A stretch of DNA of 64,000 nucleotides. Source: Protea cynaroides (lineage: Eukaryota > Streptophyta > Magnoliopsida > Proteales > Proteaceae). The notes beneath the pieces are model-generated. The model saw only the letters and a program-made list of their open reading frames with translations, did no database searches and was not told the DNA's origin. The position numbers and the translations under genes were made by a program. The stretch is from assembly GCA_028583415.1 (NCBI GenBank), contig CM053274.1, positions 94,334,549-94,398,548 on the forward strand, read 5' to 3'. Positions 1 through 13,546 of the stretch are shown here, one piece after another; the stretch's first letter is position 1, and every line of letters starts with the position of its first letter.

Positions 1-1049
1 AGCCAAAAAGAAGAAAAGTTAAAAAGAAGATAAGAAGGGAAAGGTTCGAGATTTGGGAATGGGGAACTCGGATGAAACAGGTGCTCTTTGTCCGACTGAG
101 TTTAGAGGTGGGTAATCGATCTGGTTATGTTTTGTCTCTTTTAGGTATTCGTTCGCAAGTTAGTAGTTCATGGTCGTTGCATTGTGATATTGGGGATTCG
201 AGTTCTACGCCCGTCGCTTAGTTTGACATTTTCTGTATGAGAGTAGAGGAAGAACCTCGGAAATCCTCTGTATTTTCTCTTTTTTGTTTTGTTGGCCTCC
301 TAAATTTACCACTCTTGTGTAGGTACTCTTCGTCTCTTTTGAGAGAGATTTAAATGATTATTTATTAAGCTGCATTTTTCTTAGTTATTTCAATTATATT
401 CTCTCCTTGTAACTCCAAATGTGTCCCTTTGAGCGTATTTTTCCACCTTCTGTTTCTTTTAATTTTTTGAGATTCCATCGATAAATAACATAAATGTTGT
501 AGATCTAATACTAAACTATGTGGTCATGCGTAGTCGATCATGATGTCTTATCTGATCTGTGTTTTGATGTTAATTGTTGTTTGAATACGCAGTAGTTTTT
601 ATCAACAAGGCCTTACCTTCCCTTGGAGTTCATGGGAAAAACAATTCTTTTTCTTTTTAAATATCATAAAATTTAATTTGCTACCATGCATTCTTACCTG
701 GTAGAGCTTTGAATCAATTAGAGACTCAGGCAAACTCATCAACAGTGGGAATCGTTTAAGAGAACCACTGTTTGGAAGACCAGACCATTAGACCTATCTT
801 ATCACCAATTACCAGGAAGATTTGCATGATTACATCTAACTCGATTGTTGTTTTGTTGACTGCCAGCCATTCTTTTTGGTTTTCCTGTTTGCTAGCAGCA
901 TTTTATTTATCTTTTGTTGGGGACTAAAAGCTATTGTTAACAAAGAAAATGCCATAATGTATCAGCTACTTTAGTGATGTCTAGTCTTATTATTGCCATT
1001 TCTCATTCTGTGCCTCTTTACATGGGAGGCTGCTTCTAGCAATTAGCTA

Positions 1050-1386
1050 GCCATGTTGCCCATACTACAACTTGATCAGTGAACTGCTTCGTTCTGACCT
1101 CTGGTGGAAAGGACAAGATTCACTTACATTTGTCCTCACCTACCTAAATAATCTGATTTTATACAACCATTTGAGTAAAAATAAACTTGATCTATTTCAG
1201 AATGTAGTTAAGAAGAGAGCCATGTTGCCCATACAACAACTTTATAAGTGAACTGCTTCATCCTGAACTCTGGTGGAAAGGACAAGGTTCACTTACATAT
1301 GCCCTCACCTGCCTAAATAATCTGTTTTTATACAACAGTTTGAGTAAAAATAAACTTGATCTATCAGAATGCAATTAAGAAGAGAG
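1050..1386. repeat. Tandem duplication, two units of about 168 bp
   Basis: Copy 1 (1050-1218) and copy 2 (1219-1386) both run from GCCATGTTGCCCATAC, through TCTGGTGGAAAGGACAAG and TTGAGTAAAAATAAACTTG, to TTAAGAAGAGAG. Divergence is about 10-15% by eye. No coding frame is shared. Confidence 0.9.
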
Positions 1387-4300
1387 TGTTCCCTTATTTG
1401 ATCCTTTCTTATCTGAGGTGATTGTAGCCATGTTCTGTTAATGCCTGCCCTGGCTTTTGCAAATTCATTTTCACCTAGCGTAACAAACAAATGAATTTTC
1501 TTGTTTACACTATCCTTTATTGAAAAGATTCTTGAATCTAGACATCTCTTTTTAGGGTTTCTTATTTGCTATGAAATGTAAGACTTTCTATGTGGTCTTA
1601 TTGCAGTCCTTGTCCATCTCTCCCCTTTCTTTGCCTCCTCGTTGTATCAGCAGGGAACTCGTCGTTGTATCAACGGTTCCCTGCCCATTCTTTGGTCATC
1701 ACAATTTAAATGGATTGCAACCCACTTATAACATTGAAACTCATTAGTGTGAAGGGCAAGTAGTCAAGTTCAGCTGGAGAATCCTCTCCTAAAACTCTTG
1801 ACACAGCAACAATGTTTTCCTATTGACTGTAGCTTACTTCGTAAACATTCATTCCCCATATGAATGTAACACATAACCAGCTTCAATAAAATGCTGACTT
1901 GATAAACTAATGTACGTAACATTATGTTTTTATGTTTTTATGTTTTTAATGGCCTTTAAAATGATTCTTCTATTGTTCTTTCAATCATGCCATTTTAGCT
2001 TTCATTCCTGTGCACTCTGAAATTCCAAATGCAGTCTGGGGAAACATCATGCTTTTGTTACATGGATTTTAAGATACTGGACTCAACAATATCGTGTACT
2101 AAAAAAAAATGGAGGATGTATCTTAAAACCTAAATAAAAGGGAGGATAAGTCAGCGAGCCTGCTAGAATTTTGTCTGTTTTCTAAAATTTTATATTTGAA
2201 AAATAACATGTTGACAATTATCATTTAAGCAGTAGTATCTCATGGATCTGGATTGCAGCCATTATTATTGTTTGGCATATAAATTCCACTGGTTAAATTT
2301 CTAGCGTGTTGTTTAGCTACATATCAAACTAATTAATGGGATGCTGCTGCTTATTGACAAATCGGTCAGCTAAACCTTGTTTCAAGTCTCAACTATTTCA
2401 TATCAGCTACATGATTCTTGTTCATCCCTCTCGATCTAGGGAAATATGTTCATGTGTGGACCCTTAGACTCATGAAACATGCAGCAGTTGTGTTGCCACC
2501 GTTTTTAGGTGTTACTAATGTGGACCTGAATCTTATTTGCCTCTTCTTTGACAATATCTAAGCTCCAGTAATAACAATTGGTGGGCATATTCATTAACTG
2601 TTTGTGCACTAATATGTATCATTTAACCTGTTTTAACTTAATTGGTTCGGTTATATTGCGCACAGAATCACAGTAATTTTACCTATTTGTGGAGTGGTGG
2701 TTGTGTCAGCATTTGGTTTTACTGTGAAGCGTAGATTCCTTTCATTATGTGAGTGTACTCAGTGAACAAGCCCCCCCACACTGCAGGGTCTGAGGAGGGG
2801 TGTAATGATTCCGATCAATCTGAAATAATTGAATGTCAATTCTTATTCTTACATCTCTTATTTTTTTGAGAGGATGTGTTTACTTTCGTTATGTGAGTAT
2901 TAAATTCCTTTCTACCATCCAGGCCGAGTTTTCCTATAGGCTTGCTTTTAGTTGCTGGAAACCTATGCCAAGGGTGGGCAACCCAAACTTCATTCATTTC
3001 ATGGGTTTCCTGATCGTTATACATAAATTTGTTGCTGTTTGGTTCTCCAATGATTTGATAATGGAGGTCTATACTTTTTGCACCGATGGGTGGCAAATAC
3101 AAGTAGGTAACTCTGTATTCCTCTTCAAAACTAGAGGTTAGTTGAACCATCAAATCCCTGTAACCTTATCTGCGGTAAGAATGGAAAGAATTTGGAGACC
3201 AAAATGATCTAGTAGAAGTAAAAAAAAAGGTGTCTGATGGCACCCGGTGTACTGGGTGAACCACTGGATTCTTTATATTCTCACTTAAACTGAACTCTTG
3301 AACTGAGAAGTCATTTTTAGATTTGTCAATCCTTTTTGGTGGGAGAACATCCAAATTTGTTGTTTACTTCTCTCGATACCTGCGTCGAAGGATGAAAGAG
3401 AAATTACAGAAACACTAAATTATAAGTCTCCTCTGACTCAAAACTTGTGGGACTTCCTGAGGCCACCTCTGTGGTAAGGATTTTAACCATTCAAAACCGA
3501 TCGACATGTATCCTGATGCACTATCAGTGTATCAGGATGTATCAGGAGATACTTGTCGCTCCACTTTGAGTCAATAAGATTCTCATTACAAAAGTAACCT
3601 CACTATAAAAAATCCCAATGCAGGCTGCCTGCAGACAAAGCAAGATAGAAGTGAACCTCAGAATTTAGATTCTCATGAACCACAACATAACAAACCATAA
3701 AATAGTATATATTGATAAATGCAATGGGAACTTTCAATGAGAGCCCAGGAAATGAGTCAACATAGATGCAGACTACGTGCCGGCCACAAATTTAAAGTGT
3801 AAACTAGGTCGGTGTTAAGTGGCAAGTGCTAAAAATCAAAATCAAAATGAAGAGGGAGCAGTAGCAACCTTTGCATTGCAGAAGAATTGGTAAATTACAG
3901 AGAGAGAGAGAGAGAGAGAGATGAACAAAGTGAGAACAAAAATGAAGAGGGAGAAATGAGGGACATTTAGGGTTTAGGGCTTTAGGCAACCCAGTGGTTC
4001 TTAAATCAATCAGTGTCGTGTTAGGTCCCTAATCGATCAGTGTGGGCTAAAAATTAACACCCTTAATTCCTAGTAACGATGGATGATCACTATGTGGAAA
4101 TAGTGGAAATCCTATCCGTTGGATGATTTACACTTGACATGGATTATTAAAAAAATAAAATAATGGGTATCAGATCGAATCGGCTGATCATAGGTAGGAT
4201 TAAACCGACCCTCAAAATCTATCAGGAATTGGTATCAGATCAAGATCAATCACATCCAAAATGATCAGACTAATTGAAAACCGATTACTTGAACCATGGT

Positions 4301-5459
4301 CTGCATGATGTATGGATAATTTCATCCCACGTATTGAGGTCTGGAAGTTGGAATTTTATCCCCAAACCCAGTTTTCATTCTGAATTGAATTCCGTAGTTT
4401 CCTAAAGCCTTAAATACCTTTAGACCTCTTTCCAATTTCTTGGATTTCTCAAGTCCAGAAAGATGCCGAGATTTCTGCCGGGGAATTGGCCCAGGTCACG
4501 TCACAAGCTCAGTTTCTCCTTGTTGCCATTAGACTCAGATTGTTTGGTCAAGTCTGGCATGATTGGAAAGTTGATAACTGTATTAGAATTCACTTCCCAC
4601 CTCTGTTTTTTAACCCTTCTACTCTACTCTACCAGTGCAAGAAGCAATGTGCTGTTCTCTTCAGTTCAGATTAAGTGTGAATTCATAACCTCTTTGAGAT
4701 GTTGATCTTTACCAACTAAAACTACCATTAGGATTAATTTCTGACCCAGTTCAGTTGTTTTACAGGTCTTAAAGTAAAACCCAAGCTTCATGACAGGCTT
4801 CATTTGTTTATGACTAATGTCCAAGTCTAGCCATCAGAAAATGAGATTTGGTTTCCTGCATGATCCACCTATGAAGGTTTTCTTAGTTGGCCCTAATAAA
4901 TACAACAAGTCAGATTACTCAAGACCTAAATTTTTTAGGCAGTTAGGTTTCATGTCTCTTTTAGGTCAAATTTCAGGCAGAATCAGAGTTGGCTCTAAAT
5001 AAAGTTTTGAAAATGGTAGAAATATGAAACCTTTGAAAAAAAAAGGTTGGAAAAAAGAAATGGAACTATCAATATATAATAGGGTTATATCATTGAATCT
5101 AACCAAGAAATTTTCCAATCCAAATTACATTCTATCAATGAAATGGTTGGAATTTTCACATCATCTTACCATATAACAAAAGTTAGGGGTCATATAGGAA
5201 GGCCTTTCTAGCTTAGCAGTCTAAAAGGGGGTTCAAATCCTCTTCTGTCGTTAGAGAGACGTTAACAGTGATCGTACGATTATAATGCACCCAGCGTACT
5301 AGTTATGTGATCACAACTGACCAATAAAAGACGATTTAAATCCTCTAAAAAAACCTTTATATTAGTTAGGAGAGAGACTTGATATTTTACAAACTAATTT
5401 ACAATAGCATGAGTAGCTTTTTTTCTTTTTTCTGGTAAAACATGAGTATCACATGAGTA

Positions 5460-5699
5460 GCTTATTCAGTCAGAGCTCTTGTTTATTTAATATTTTATTG
5501 CAATATCATTGTGTGCAATATTTAGATAAAGAAAAAAAGAGAGTGGGATTGTGGTGGTTTTTGGTCAAATGGGTTGTGTTTGTTTAATCAGTCAGAGCTC
5601 TTGTTTATTTGATATTTTATTGCATCATCAATGTATGCATTATTTAAAGGGAGAAAAAAAAAATAGTGTGGGATTGTGGTGGTTTCTGGTCAAATGGGT
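5460..5699. repeat. Tandem duplication, two units of about 115 bp
   Basis: Copies 5460-5573 and 5583-5699 share TCAGTCAGAGCTCTTG and GTGGGATTGTGGTGG followed by CTGGTCAAATGGG or TTGGTCAAATGGG. Confidence 0.88.
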
Positions 5700-7189
5700 C
5701 GATCTTTGTCACTATCTTTGTCACAAATTTTATGGGATTAAAATTTTATGAACAAGTAGATCCTGTGGTCCCTTGCTCAATTTTTTTAAGTTTCAAATCT
5801 AACAAATGTAAAATAAAGCATCGAGGCATTTTGCACTAATAAAAAAGTGTATAGACCACAGGGGTGCTTCGACATTCTTAAGCCATTATATTATGAGTAT
5901 TTGTGTGAATTTGAGTTTAAAATTTGACACAATCAAATAATCAATCACATTTTCATGTGGGTGCACAAATAAGTGCAAATGACTATTAAACGATTCCTGA
6001 ACCCGCACGAGTAGGAAAACTTTTGTGGCTAATCTATATTAGATAATAAAAAAGGAATGAAATAGTGTTTTTTTATAATAAATTTTCCTTTGGTGCAGTT
6101 TGATTGTGAGGGAAATTAAAGGGAAGGAAAGTGAAAATTTTAAACTTTAAAAAGAAACTTTTATTATAGCTATAATGTAACATATTTGTATAAACTACCT
6201 AAATGTCTTACCATTTTTAATAATAATACTTATAAGATGTAAAATTTATTTTACTTTTCAAATGCAAGGGTTTTGGATCCAAAGTCACATAGATATGTGA
6301 TAGCATGTGTTATATTGATTATAAAAGTTTCTTTTTTAAGTTTAAAATTTTCATTTTCCTCCTTTTAATTTACCTTGCAACCAATTAGAAGTTTTGTGAC
6401 TTTGGCTTTCCTTTGGACTTTTTTGTTGAAATTTTTTTTTGACACCGATTCAGAAGTTGATACTAGTGCTTGATGTCCGGTGCAAAAATCTCCACCCCCA
6501 TCCCAACCCAAAAACCACAAATATCTCCTGTATTTGTTGTTACTATGATGGCCTAATGATTGCATGCCAAAAAAGAATTAGTCTCCAATAGTCTTCGACA
6601 CAGCCATTGTCAAATAGAAAGAACCATTTTTATTTTGTGGTAAAATATTCATGGGATTTATTGTAAACTAATCTACAAAAGGATAAAATATTTTACTGAA
6701 ATACAGTACAAAAAGTTGCCATAAAAAAGTTAGTGAACATCCATTTAAAATTCAAGATACTGTTTCCCAAAATGAGATGGTGATATTGTAGATTGGAACC
6801 CTCATTAGTTCTCTTGCATCCACGGAGAATGTCATGACCTCATCACACATTAGAATAGTGTTGTCATAGTAGAGATTTTCTTATTGACACTTGATCGGTG
6901 TCTGTCGAATCGTAAAAAAGTTCAAAACCTTTTCTGTTTCAAATATCAAAATACATCCATGTATATTAACGTTTTCATGATGATCTAATGATATCTGATA
7001 AAAAAGAATCAACACCAATGGGCCATTGACACCAGCCATCGACATAGAGAAAGACCCTTTAAGAATATTGAATGCAAGAGTTAAATTCTATCCAAAATAT
7101 CTGCAAAGGTATAGACAATACATACGACCATTGTCAAAAGAATTGGATATTGATGCATGAGTAATTGTTTCAAGTATGGATTTAGTTTG

Positions 7190-7460
7190 TGATTATGGAA
7201 AGGGTATTGGTATTAGTATCAGATAGGGTATTGGTCAATATCGATCATATATCAATCATATGCTGATGTGGCAAACATTTTTAGTATCGGTCAAGTATTA
7301 GTTGATATCGATCAGTATCAGTCAATATCGGTCATCTGTCAGCCAATATCCGTCCATATCAGTCAGTATCAGCTCCTAGACCAATTCAGCAAAACAATAT
7401 AGTATCAGTTATTGTCAATACCGGTATGAATCAATCAATACAGTCGATACGATGCCGACA
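7190..7460. repeat. Degenerate short-period repeat of TCGGTCAATATCGATCAG-like words
   Basis: Irregular reiteration of about 12-20 bp words (GTATCAG, TCAATATCG, CGATCA). Related GATC/ATCGG-rich patches occur near 4150-4290, 16130-16310 and 17190-17420, so this is a dispersed family in this genome. Confidence 0.6.
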
Positions 7461-7949
7461 CCAAAAACCATGCTATCATGGATGCATGAATAGCTTAGAG
7501 TATCAAGGAAAATAACATATATGATCCAAAAGTAATAATTAATATAACTGTTGAATGCTTACAATAATCTCTTATGCAAGAATGATAAAGACTGTGAGAA
7601 TGATAAGAGATGAGCATTCATAAGAGCAGTGATGGCATTAACCAACTAACCAATGATAAGAAGCTTATGTGTTTTAATTGATTTGTTAAACAATAGGACC
7701 AATGATCATGATCACCCATGATAAGAGCTCTCCACATTAAAGTATTGCTTTTTTTGCAAGCATCAGTTCTCAGTGGCTACAGTTAAATCTCGAATAAATA
7801 TATTGATTAGATTGCTTTACTTCACATTAAATTACTCTTGTTATTCATTGTGAGGATACAATTTTTGCACTAAACTTGTCTTGTTTCAAGTCATGATCTT
7901 CTTATTATAATTAAGCCTCATGTGTTGCAACTAGAATTCACATGCTTGA

Positions 7950-8460
7950 GTTTTTCGCTTAGTCAGACCTACAAACGAAATAAGTGAGGCACAGGTGGGG
8001 TCGGGCTTGATGACCCGGGACCTCTCCGATGCTTAAGTCAGAACTCTAAATGCCACAGATGATCAGGGTGAAGCCTGACCTTAGATATTTTAGCGGGGTG
8101 GGAAGGTTTAGTAGATCCTAACCCGAGGACGAGGGTGATGCTGTCAGAGCAAGTGGGGGACAAAGAGTATAATATTGACGTAAATTTAACTTCTGGCAGT
8201 TGGGGGTATTTATACCCGTAGTTATGGCTGACATCATGCGGGGAGTAATTCCGTCATTACCCCTGTGAATCTTGATAATACAACGTTTTTATCCTTTTGC
8301 TTCTTTGTTTTGCCCTTGTTGGCTGGTTTCCTTTCCACTATCTATGTGTCGACTGGCCATTGGTGGGCTTATCTTTTGAGTTATATTGACTAGTCTCCCC
8401 TTGTCTTTACACGTTCCGTGTACTTATTTGAGGGTGTTTATTTACCCTTAAAAAGTTCAT
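7950..8460. mobile_element. Possible LTR or Mutator terminal relic
   Basis: Has GACCCGGGACCTCTCCGATG followed by CTTAAGTCAG, a phrase frequent in plant transposon termini, then GGTATTTATACCCG resembling a TATA region. No partner end or target duplication was found. Confidence 0.3.
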
Positions 8461-8940
8461 TTGTTAATTAAATACTTATGTATGATCATCCAAAAAATGG
8501 ACCACATATGCCATGTATACCGCCACCCTAAAGAGGGGCAACACATGAGGAGCATTGGGAATAGCTTCACATTGGACAATGTTGGGACCGGAGAAGTCTT
8601 AATACCTCATTGGTTTCTCCACTTAATAACATATGCTTTTGGGTTTGATATTTCAACACTTACCTCTACCTGTAATTTGTAGATTATCATCTTTCATTAG
8701 GAATGTGATTAATTGGAATATGAAGAAGAGAACAAGTAGGTGGAAGAACACCATCCAAGCCATGGAATTGATCAGAAGTACTCTTTGTTTACAATGGCTA
8801 CAAAACTGAATCCTATTTCTACAACCCTAATCTCTAATGCAAACCCATAAACACTTAGTACAAAAGTAAGAAGACCCACAGAGAAAAAAAGAAAAGAAAA
8901 ACAAAAGACCCAAAACATATAAGGATTGCAATCCTCATCA

Positions 8941-11900
8941 CTAGCACTTCTCTTCAGCAAAGGAATCATTACCAACAGTCTCCATCTGCACATCCTTGCT
9001 AGATGTTTGTGCTTTGTACCATACAGTACAAAAAAGATAAACTCCAAGATTAATGAAGCTTAACACAGCTAAGAGCCAGTAAAAAAGATCAAGTCTCCCA
9101 TTGTTAATATTATCAGCTAGCCATGCCTTCCCGTTATGATTTCCAGTTACCCTCTTCACAACTGCGACCAAGAAGCTACTAAAAAAGAATCCAAGTGAGA
9201 GAGTTGTAAGAAAGAGTCCGGTGCTCAACGTCTTCATTCCCTTCGGCGATCGAGTTATGAAGATATCGAGTTGTCCAGTGTATATGAATGCTTCTCCAGC
9301 TCCAACTAAGAGAAATTGTGGAACTAAGATGAAAGCACTTAAAGGCAGTGTAGAAGTGTTTCCTACAGCTCTTACAACCGATAAACGTTTCAATTCGGAA
9401 ATTGCTGCAGCTGCCATTCCTAATGTAGAGAGGACAAGGCCTATGGCAATTCGTTGTAGACTGGTGAAACCTGTAACAAATTTTATAAACCATGATTGAT
9501 GTTAGACCATGGTAGTATGTATGTTCATGATATTTTCTAGTACATGTTCTTAGGTACCTTTCTCATTGTATTTAAATTTTTTTTTTCTTCTCTTACTCTT
9601 TATGTTTAATAGGACAATTGTAAATTATAAGAAAGTTTTCCTTGTACCTTCTTTCCCTTTCCATTTCTTGCAGATAGGCATGATCAAGCGGTCATAGACA
9701 GCCAGAGTGATCAATATGGCTCCCACAAAGAAGATAGCGAAAGATCCTGCTGGTATTTGGAATTTCCCAATTGATCTCTCCATGGTGGTTGCTTGTTCCA
9801 CTGAGAAGGTGATCATTTGTGCATAAGTGGTCCAAAACATGATTGTTGTGGCCCAAATTGGAAGTAGTCTGGCCATCATTTTTACCTCCTCCACCTGTGT
9901 TACTGGACATAGTTTCCAAGGGTTTGGAGCTGAAGAATCAATTTTTTGAAAATCTCCTTCTGTAATGGTTGCAGCCTTATCTAGGCAACTGCGAAGAAAC
10001 ATTACGTTAATCGGTATACCAGAATTTTTTCCATTTACTAATTACACAGAATCTTTATTTTTTCAGAAGTACTCAGTTTCTTCATAAGTAATATTACTCC
10101 CTATGTATAATTGCTATTTCACTGGATCATTAGGCTAATGGGTTTTTCGGTTCAATACTGTGGGGAATTCTTCAGTTTCATAAGAAAACTTACTACAGAT
10201 ATAAAGATGTAGAAAAAGTAACTTTTCACTGGTAACTTACTGATCCAACAGAAGAATAGATGCTCCATTTTGGTGCAATTGAATGTAAATTGATGTTTTC
10301 AACTGTTACTTACAGGAACTGATCTGTGTGATGGATTCTTTTTGCCTCAGCAGAATTTTCATATAATAGGTCAATGCTGGGAGGAAAATCAACCTTCCTC
10401 TTTCTTTTGGCAGCAGCAATAACTTGGAAAATATGGACTATTGGGCTCCCTAAGCTCCTCTTGTATCTGTATCTCATAGTACCTGATAAAAATATCAAGA
10501 TGGCAAAAAACATGGAGATAGAACAAATTCCATATGCCACACTACGACCCACTTTATCTTGTATGTAGACTAGTACTGTAACAGCCATCAATGTCCCTGT
10601 GCTGATGAAGAAGAAGAACCTATTGAAGAAATAGGCCATATTAGCCCTTTCCCTTTCATCTTTCTCATCAAACTGATCAGTTCCAAATCCTGAGACACTT
10701 GACTTGAGGCCACCAGTTCCCAATGCAATCAAATACAGAGCAAAGTACAGAATACCCATTTGGAATCCATTTGCTTGCTTGCAATTTTGGGTGGCGAGAT
10801 TAATGTTGCAGGGTGGTGGCCGCAGCTGCGGCAGCTTTGTGGCCACTGCTAACATGCTAGTACCCTGGTTCACCATTAAAACTGCTTTAAAGCTTTAAGT
10901 AAAAATATTTCCATGAAATGGGCTACTAAAGCATTTTTTATGGTTAAATGGTGAATGAAGAAATCATTAGAACTACAACACTTACAAGTGTTTGGACAGA
11001 AGCAAAGATGGCAATGGTTTTGTATCTGCCTAAGAAAGAGTCCGCAAGGAACCCTCCCAGCAAACACAGGAGAAATGAAGTGCCCATAAAATCTGTCACT
11101 ATGTTCGCCGAGGTAGAACTTGGGAGATGCATTGTTCCAACCAAGTATGTCACCAGGTTCACTGCTATTCCCATTGTGGATAGCCTCTCGCATATTTCAA
11201 TCGCTAGGAAAACAAAGGGAAAGAAATTGATGATTTGGTATTAACTAACAAACAGACCTTCATGACTTGGAATCTTCCTTGTGAAAGCTTAATAGGCAGC
11301 CGAAATTATAAAAACCAGACCAGTGGGTGATGCAAAAAGCTGCTCGGTTCCCATTCAGGCCAGTTCAGACCGGTTTTGACCGAACCAACTATGGTTTGAC
11401 TAAAGAAGAAAATAATAAACAAATAAGAAAACTTTAAAAATAAAACTGATGAACCAAACCAAACGGTTTGCAAAAAACCAGAACGTTTGAAAAAACTGCC
11501 TGATTCTTGTCCAGTTCTTAAAGTGTACATATAGGCACGTGTACATATAAAAAAAATCTACTTGCTTTTTTCTTTTTTTTTTTGGATAATAATTTAAAAA
11601 TCGAAGACTTGGATCTCTTAATTTTTTTAAAAAAATTTCTAGGATCCCTCAATAATGAAGGATAAAACATAGAAGGATGCAAAGAAATTCATTATTCCAG
11701 AGGTGAATTAGAGACAGATGAGGACAGGTGAAGGCTTCCTTTTGTGATGGATTCTGTCGGTGGAAAGTTAAAAGGGAGCAAAAGGAGGGAGGAATCATCC
11801 CCCACAGTTCAACAACTTCACATGGATGACATTGTTGAATATACCTTTAATAACTATGGGAATACTATATAAGAAAGTGAAGCCAAATGCGCTTATCTTT

Positions 11901-12454
11901 TGATGGGTTCCCCCTCCTCTATTAGAATTTTCCATCTGATGATTCCAGAATCCAAAGGAGAAAATTTATGAAAGCCTTAATGTGGCCTGCATTCCGAGCT
12001 ACTTATGTGGGTTCTGATTTGTGTCCTTTTTCTAATACTTTTTTCATTTGAAATTTTTTATACTTTTAATCAGTAAAATGCCATCTATTTTCCATATACA
12101 ATGTATGGACATGAACACAGCTTATTTATCATCACAAAGCAGGAACATCATAATAATAATGCAAAAATTGTAATCTATGGCAGTAGTTCAAACTAGGGCT
12201 ACAACAGGATCGGATTGGATTGGGTTTTTCAAAACCTTAACTTTAACCCTGGCTATTTAAACTTACCCTAACCTAGTCCAACCCTGTTAGGGTCAGAAAA
12301 TATACAACCCTAACCCTGACCCTGGCAGGGTTGGGCCGGATTAACCCTGATTAACCCTGATTTAGGGTCGGATTGATCCAGATTGACCCTGAAACATACA
12401 ACAAATTGTCAAATAATATATATATAACAATTATAATTTAAAGATATAACAAAC

Positions 12455-12553
<99 letters not shown>

Positions 12554-13546
12554 TTGGCCTGGCCGGGTTCAACCCAGGGGTCAACCCTATCAGGGTTTGG
12601 GCCAGGTTCAACCCTACCATTGTTCAGGGCGGGTTTGGGAGGGTTCGGGTTGTTAAGGTAAAACTTGCACCCCTAGTTCAAACAATCAAATACCTTTTCG
12701 CCAAAGGTTTTAAAATCAAGAATCAGACATAGGATCAGCCTCCATTGATACCAATTCAAATCGAATCAGATTTTGTTGAGAGTCGGCCAAAACCTTAGAA
12801 AATGGAATTAGGAATAAGAAGCAAAAAAATTAATTTTTGGAGTTTTTATTCAAAAGTCTTGTAAATTTAGTTATTGATTTTATACAAAGAAGGAAAATTA
12901 ATGGCAAAAAATAAAGATCTATGTGTACTCATGGCTGACTCCAAATTGATTGTAGGATTGGCATTAATCGGGGTCCATGGATTCTGATTTGAATTGACCT
13001 ATTCCAATTCGATTTTTGAATCCATGTTTCCACCTAGATTTATTTTGACAGATGAACAAAGATGGTAAGTCAAGGTCATTTGGAAGACTGATATTCTTCA
13101 CATGTCAAGGAAAAAATTAGCTAGGAGGAGCTATGTTGAAGGTGCCTGAATACAGGTGATAAATATATATATTTTTAAAAGATGGAACATTAATCTTGCA
13201 GTCCACACAAATTACACAAAGAAAAACATTGTACCTTTTTTTTTCTTTTTTCTTTTTTCTTTTTTGGGTGGGGGGGGGTACTTCAAGTTGAATTTAAAGG
13301 TTTTTGGTAATTGAAGACAATCTTCAACTTGATCCAAATCTTGATGGAATTGGGTTTTCTAGGGAGAGGGAGTTTGATACTTTGGTCTAGCAGAGGTGAG
13401 AGATAGGGATGAAATGAAGCATAGCCAGGCTATCAACATAGGGATAACAAACCTAGGATAAGAGCCGCAGGCATCCAGCCTCCAGTTTTAGTTCTTTCAG
13501 CTGGAAATCCCCTATAGTCTTCCGCATCTGCAACCGTACTACTCAT
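8941..13546 (-). CDS. NRT1/PTR family (NPF6-like) proton-coupled transporter, 5 exons
   Basis: Exons on the minus strand are 13453-13546, 10986-11203, 10314-10864, 9648-9988 and 8941-9470. All junctions are GT-AG and the phases join to 577 aa, a normal NPF length. The family consists of 12-helix major-facilitator proteins of the plasma or vacuolar membrane that co-transport protons with nitrate, peptides or hormones. Visible marks: TGGW near residue 22, the proton-coupling ExxER motif as EICER (34-38), GTMHL, LGGFLADSFLGRY, the Thr of RYKT (94, matching the CHL1/NRT1.1 phosphorylation site), GGLKSSVSGFG with Lys158, and GEAFIYTGQ with Glu461. The nitrate-binding His of NRT1.1 (VHAQ) is Tyr343 here (TYAQ). 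Overall wording is closest to NPF6 proteins; the exact member and substrate cannot be set. The ATG at 13544-13546 directly precedes the usual short NPF N-terminus. Intron 1 (2.25 kb) carries a hAT MITE. Confidence 0.93.
12194..12675. mobile_element. Non-autonomous hAT element (MITE) with an internal (AT)n tract
   Basis: The ends are TAGGGCTACAA and TTGCACCCCTA, imperfect inverted copies of each other (consensus TAGGGsTrCAA). They are flanked by a perfect 8-bp direct repeat, GTTCAAAC, at 12186-12193 and 12676-12683. An 8-bp target duplication with a TAGGG-type terminus is the hAT signature. The 482-bp body is full of AACCCTGA-like and GGGTT-like words and has no reading frame apart from the low-complexity repeat. 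It lies in intron 1 of the NPF gene. The intact target duplication suggests fairly recent insertion. Confidence 0.85.
12459..12549. repeat. (AT)n microsatellite, about 45 units
   Basis: An uninterrupted AT dinucleotide run of about 90 bp inside the hAT MITE in NPF intron 1. Length polymorphism and assembly error are both likely here. Confidence 0.97.

Larger units (their letters stand above)
1..8940. other. Left flank without a recognised gene; NPF 3' flank
   Basis: An ATG at 59-61 opens an 18-codon frame that crosses a possible donor (AGAG|gtgggt at about 108) and could be a first exon, but no following exon was found. (AG)n lies at 3900-3921. Frames near 2836-3153 and 4463-4705 match nothing known to me. 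The last 200 bp are probably the NPF 3' UTR. Confidence 0.4.

Noticed and set aside
2836..3153. Two overlapping ~100-codon frames on opposite strands
   Set aside because: No recognisable motif, no splice-site support and no preference between strands.
5208..5245. tRNA-like A and B boxes (TAGCTTAGCAGT and GGTTCAAATCC)
   Set aside because: The boxes are only about 10 bp apart and no cloverleaf forms; at most a scrap of a tRNA-derived SINE.
9179..9499. Alternative frames over the NPF last exon on both strands
   Set aside because: Shadows of the transporter exon 8941-9470.
12438..12620. Minus-strand frame with a long Ile-Tyr run
   Set aside because: It is only a translation of the (AT)n microsatellite inside the hAT MITE.
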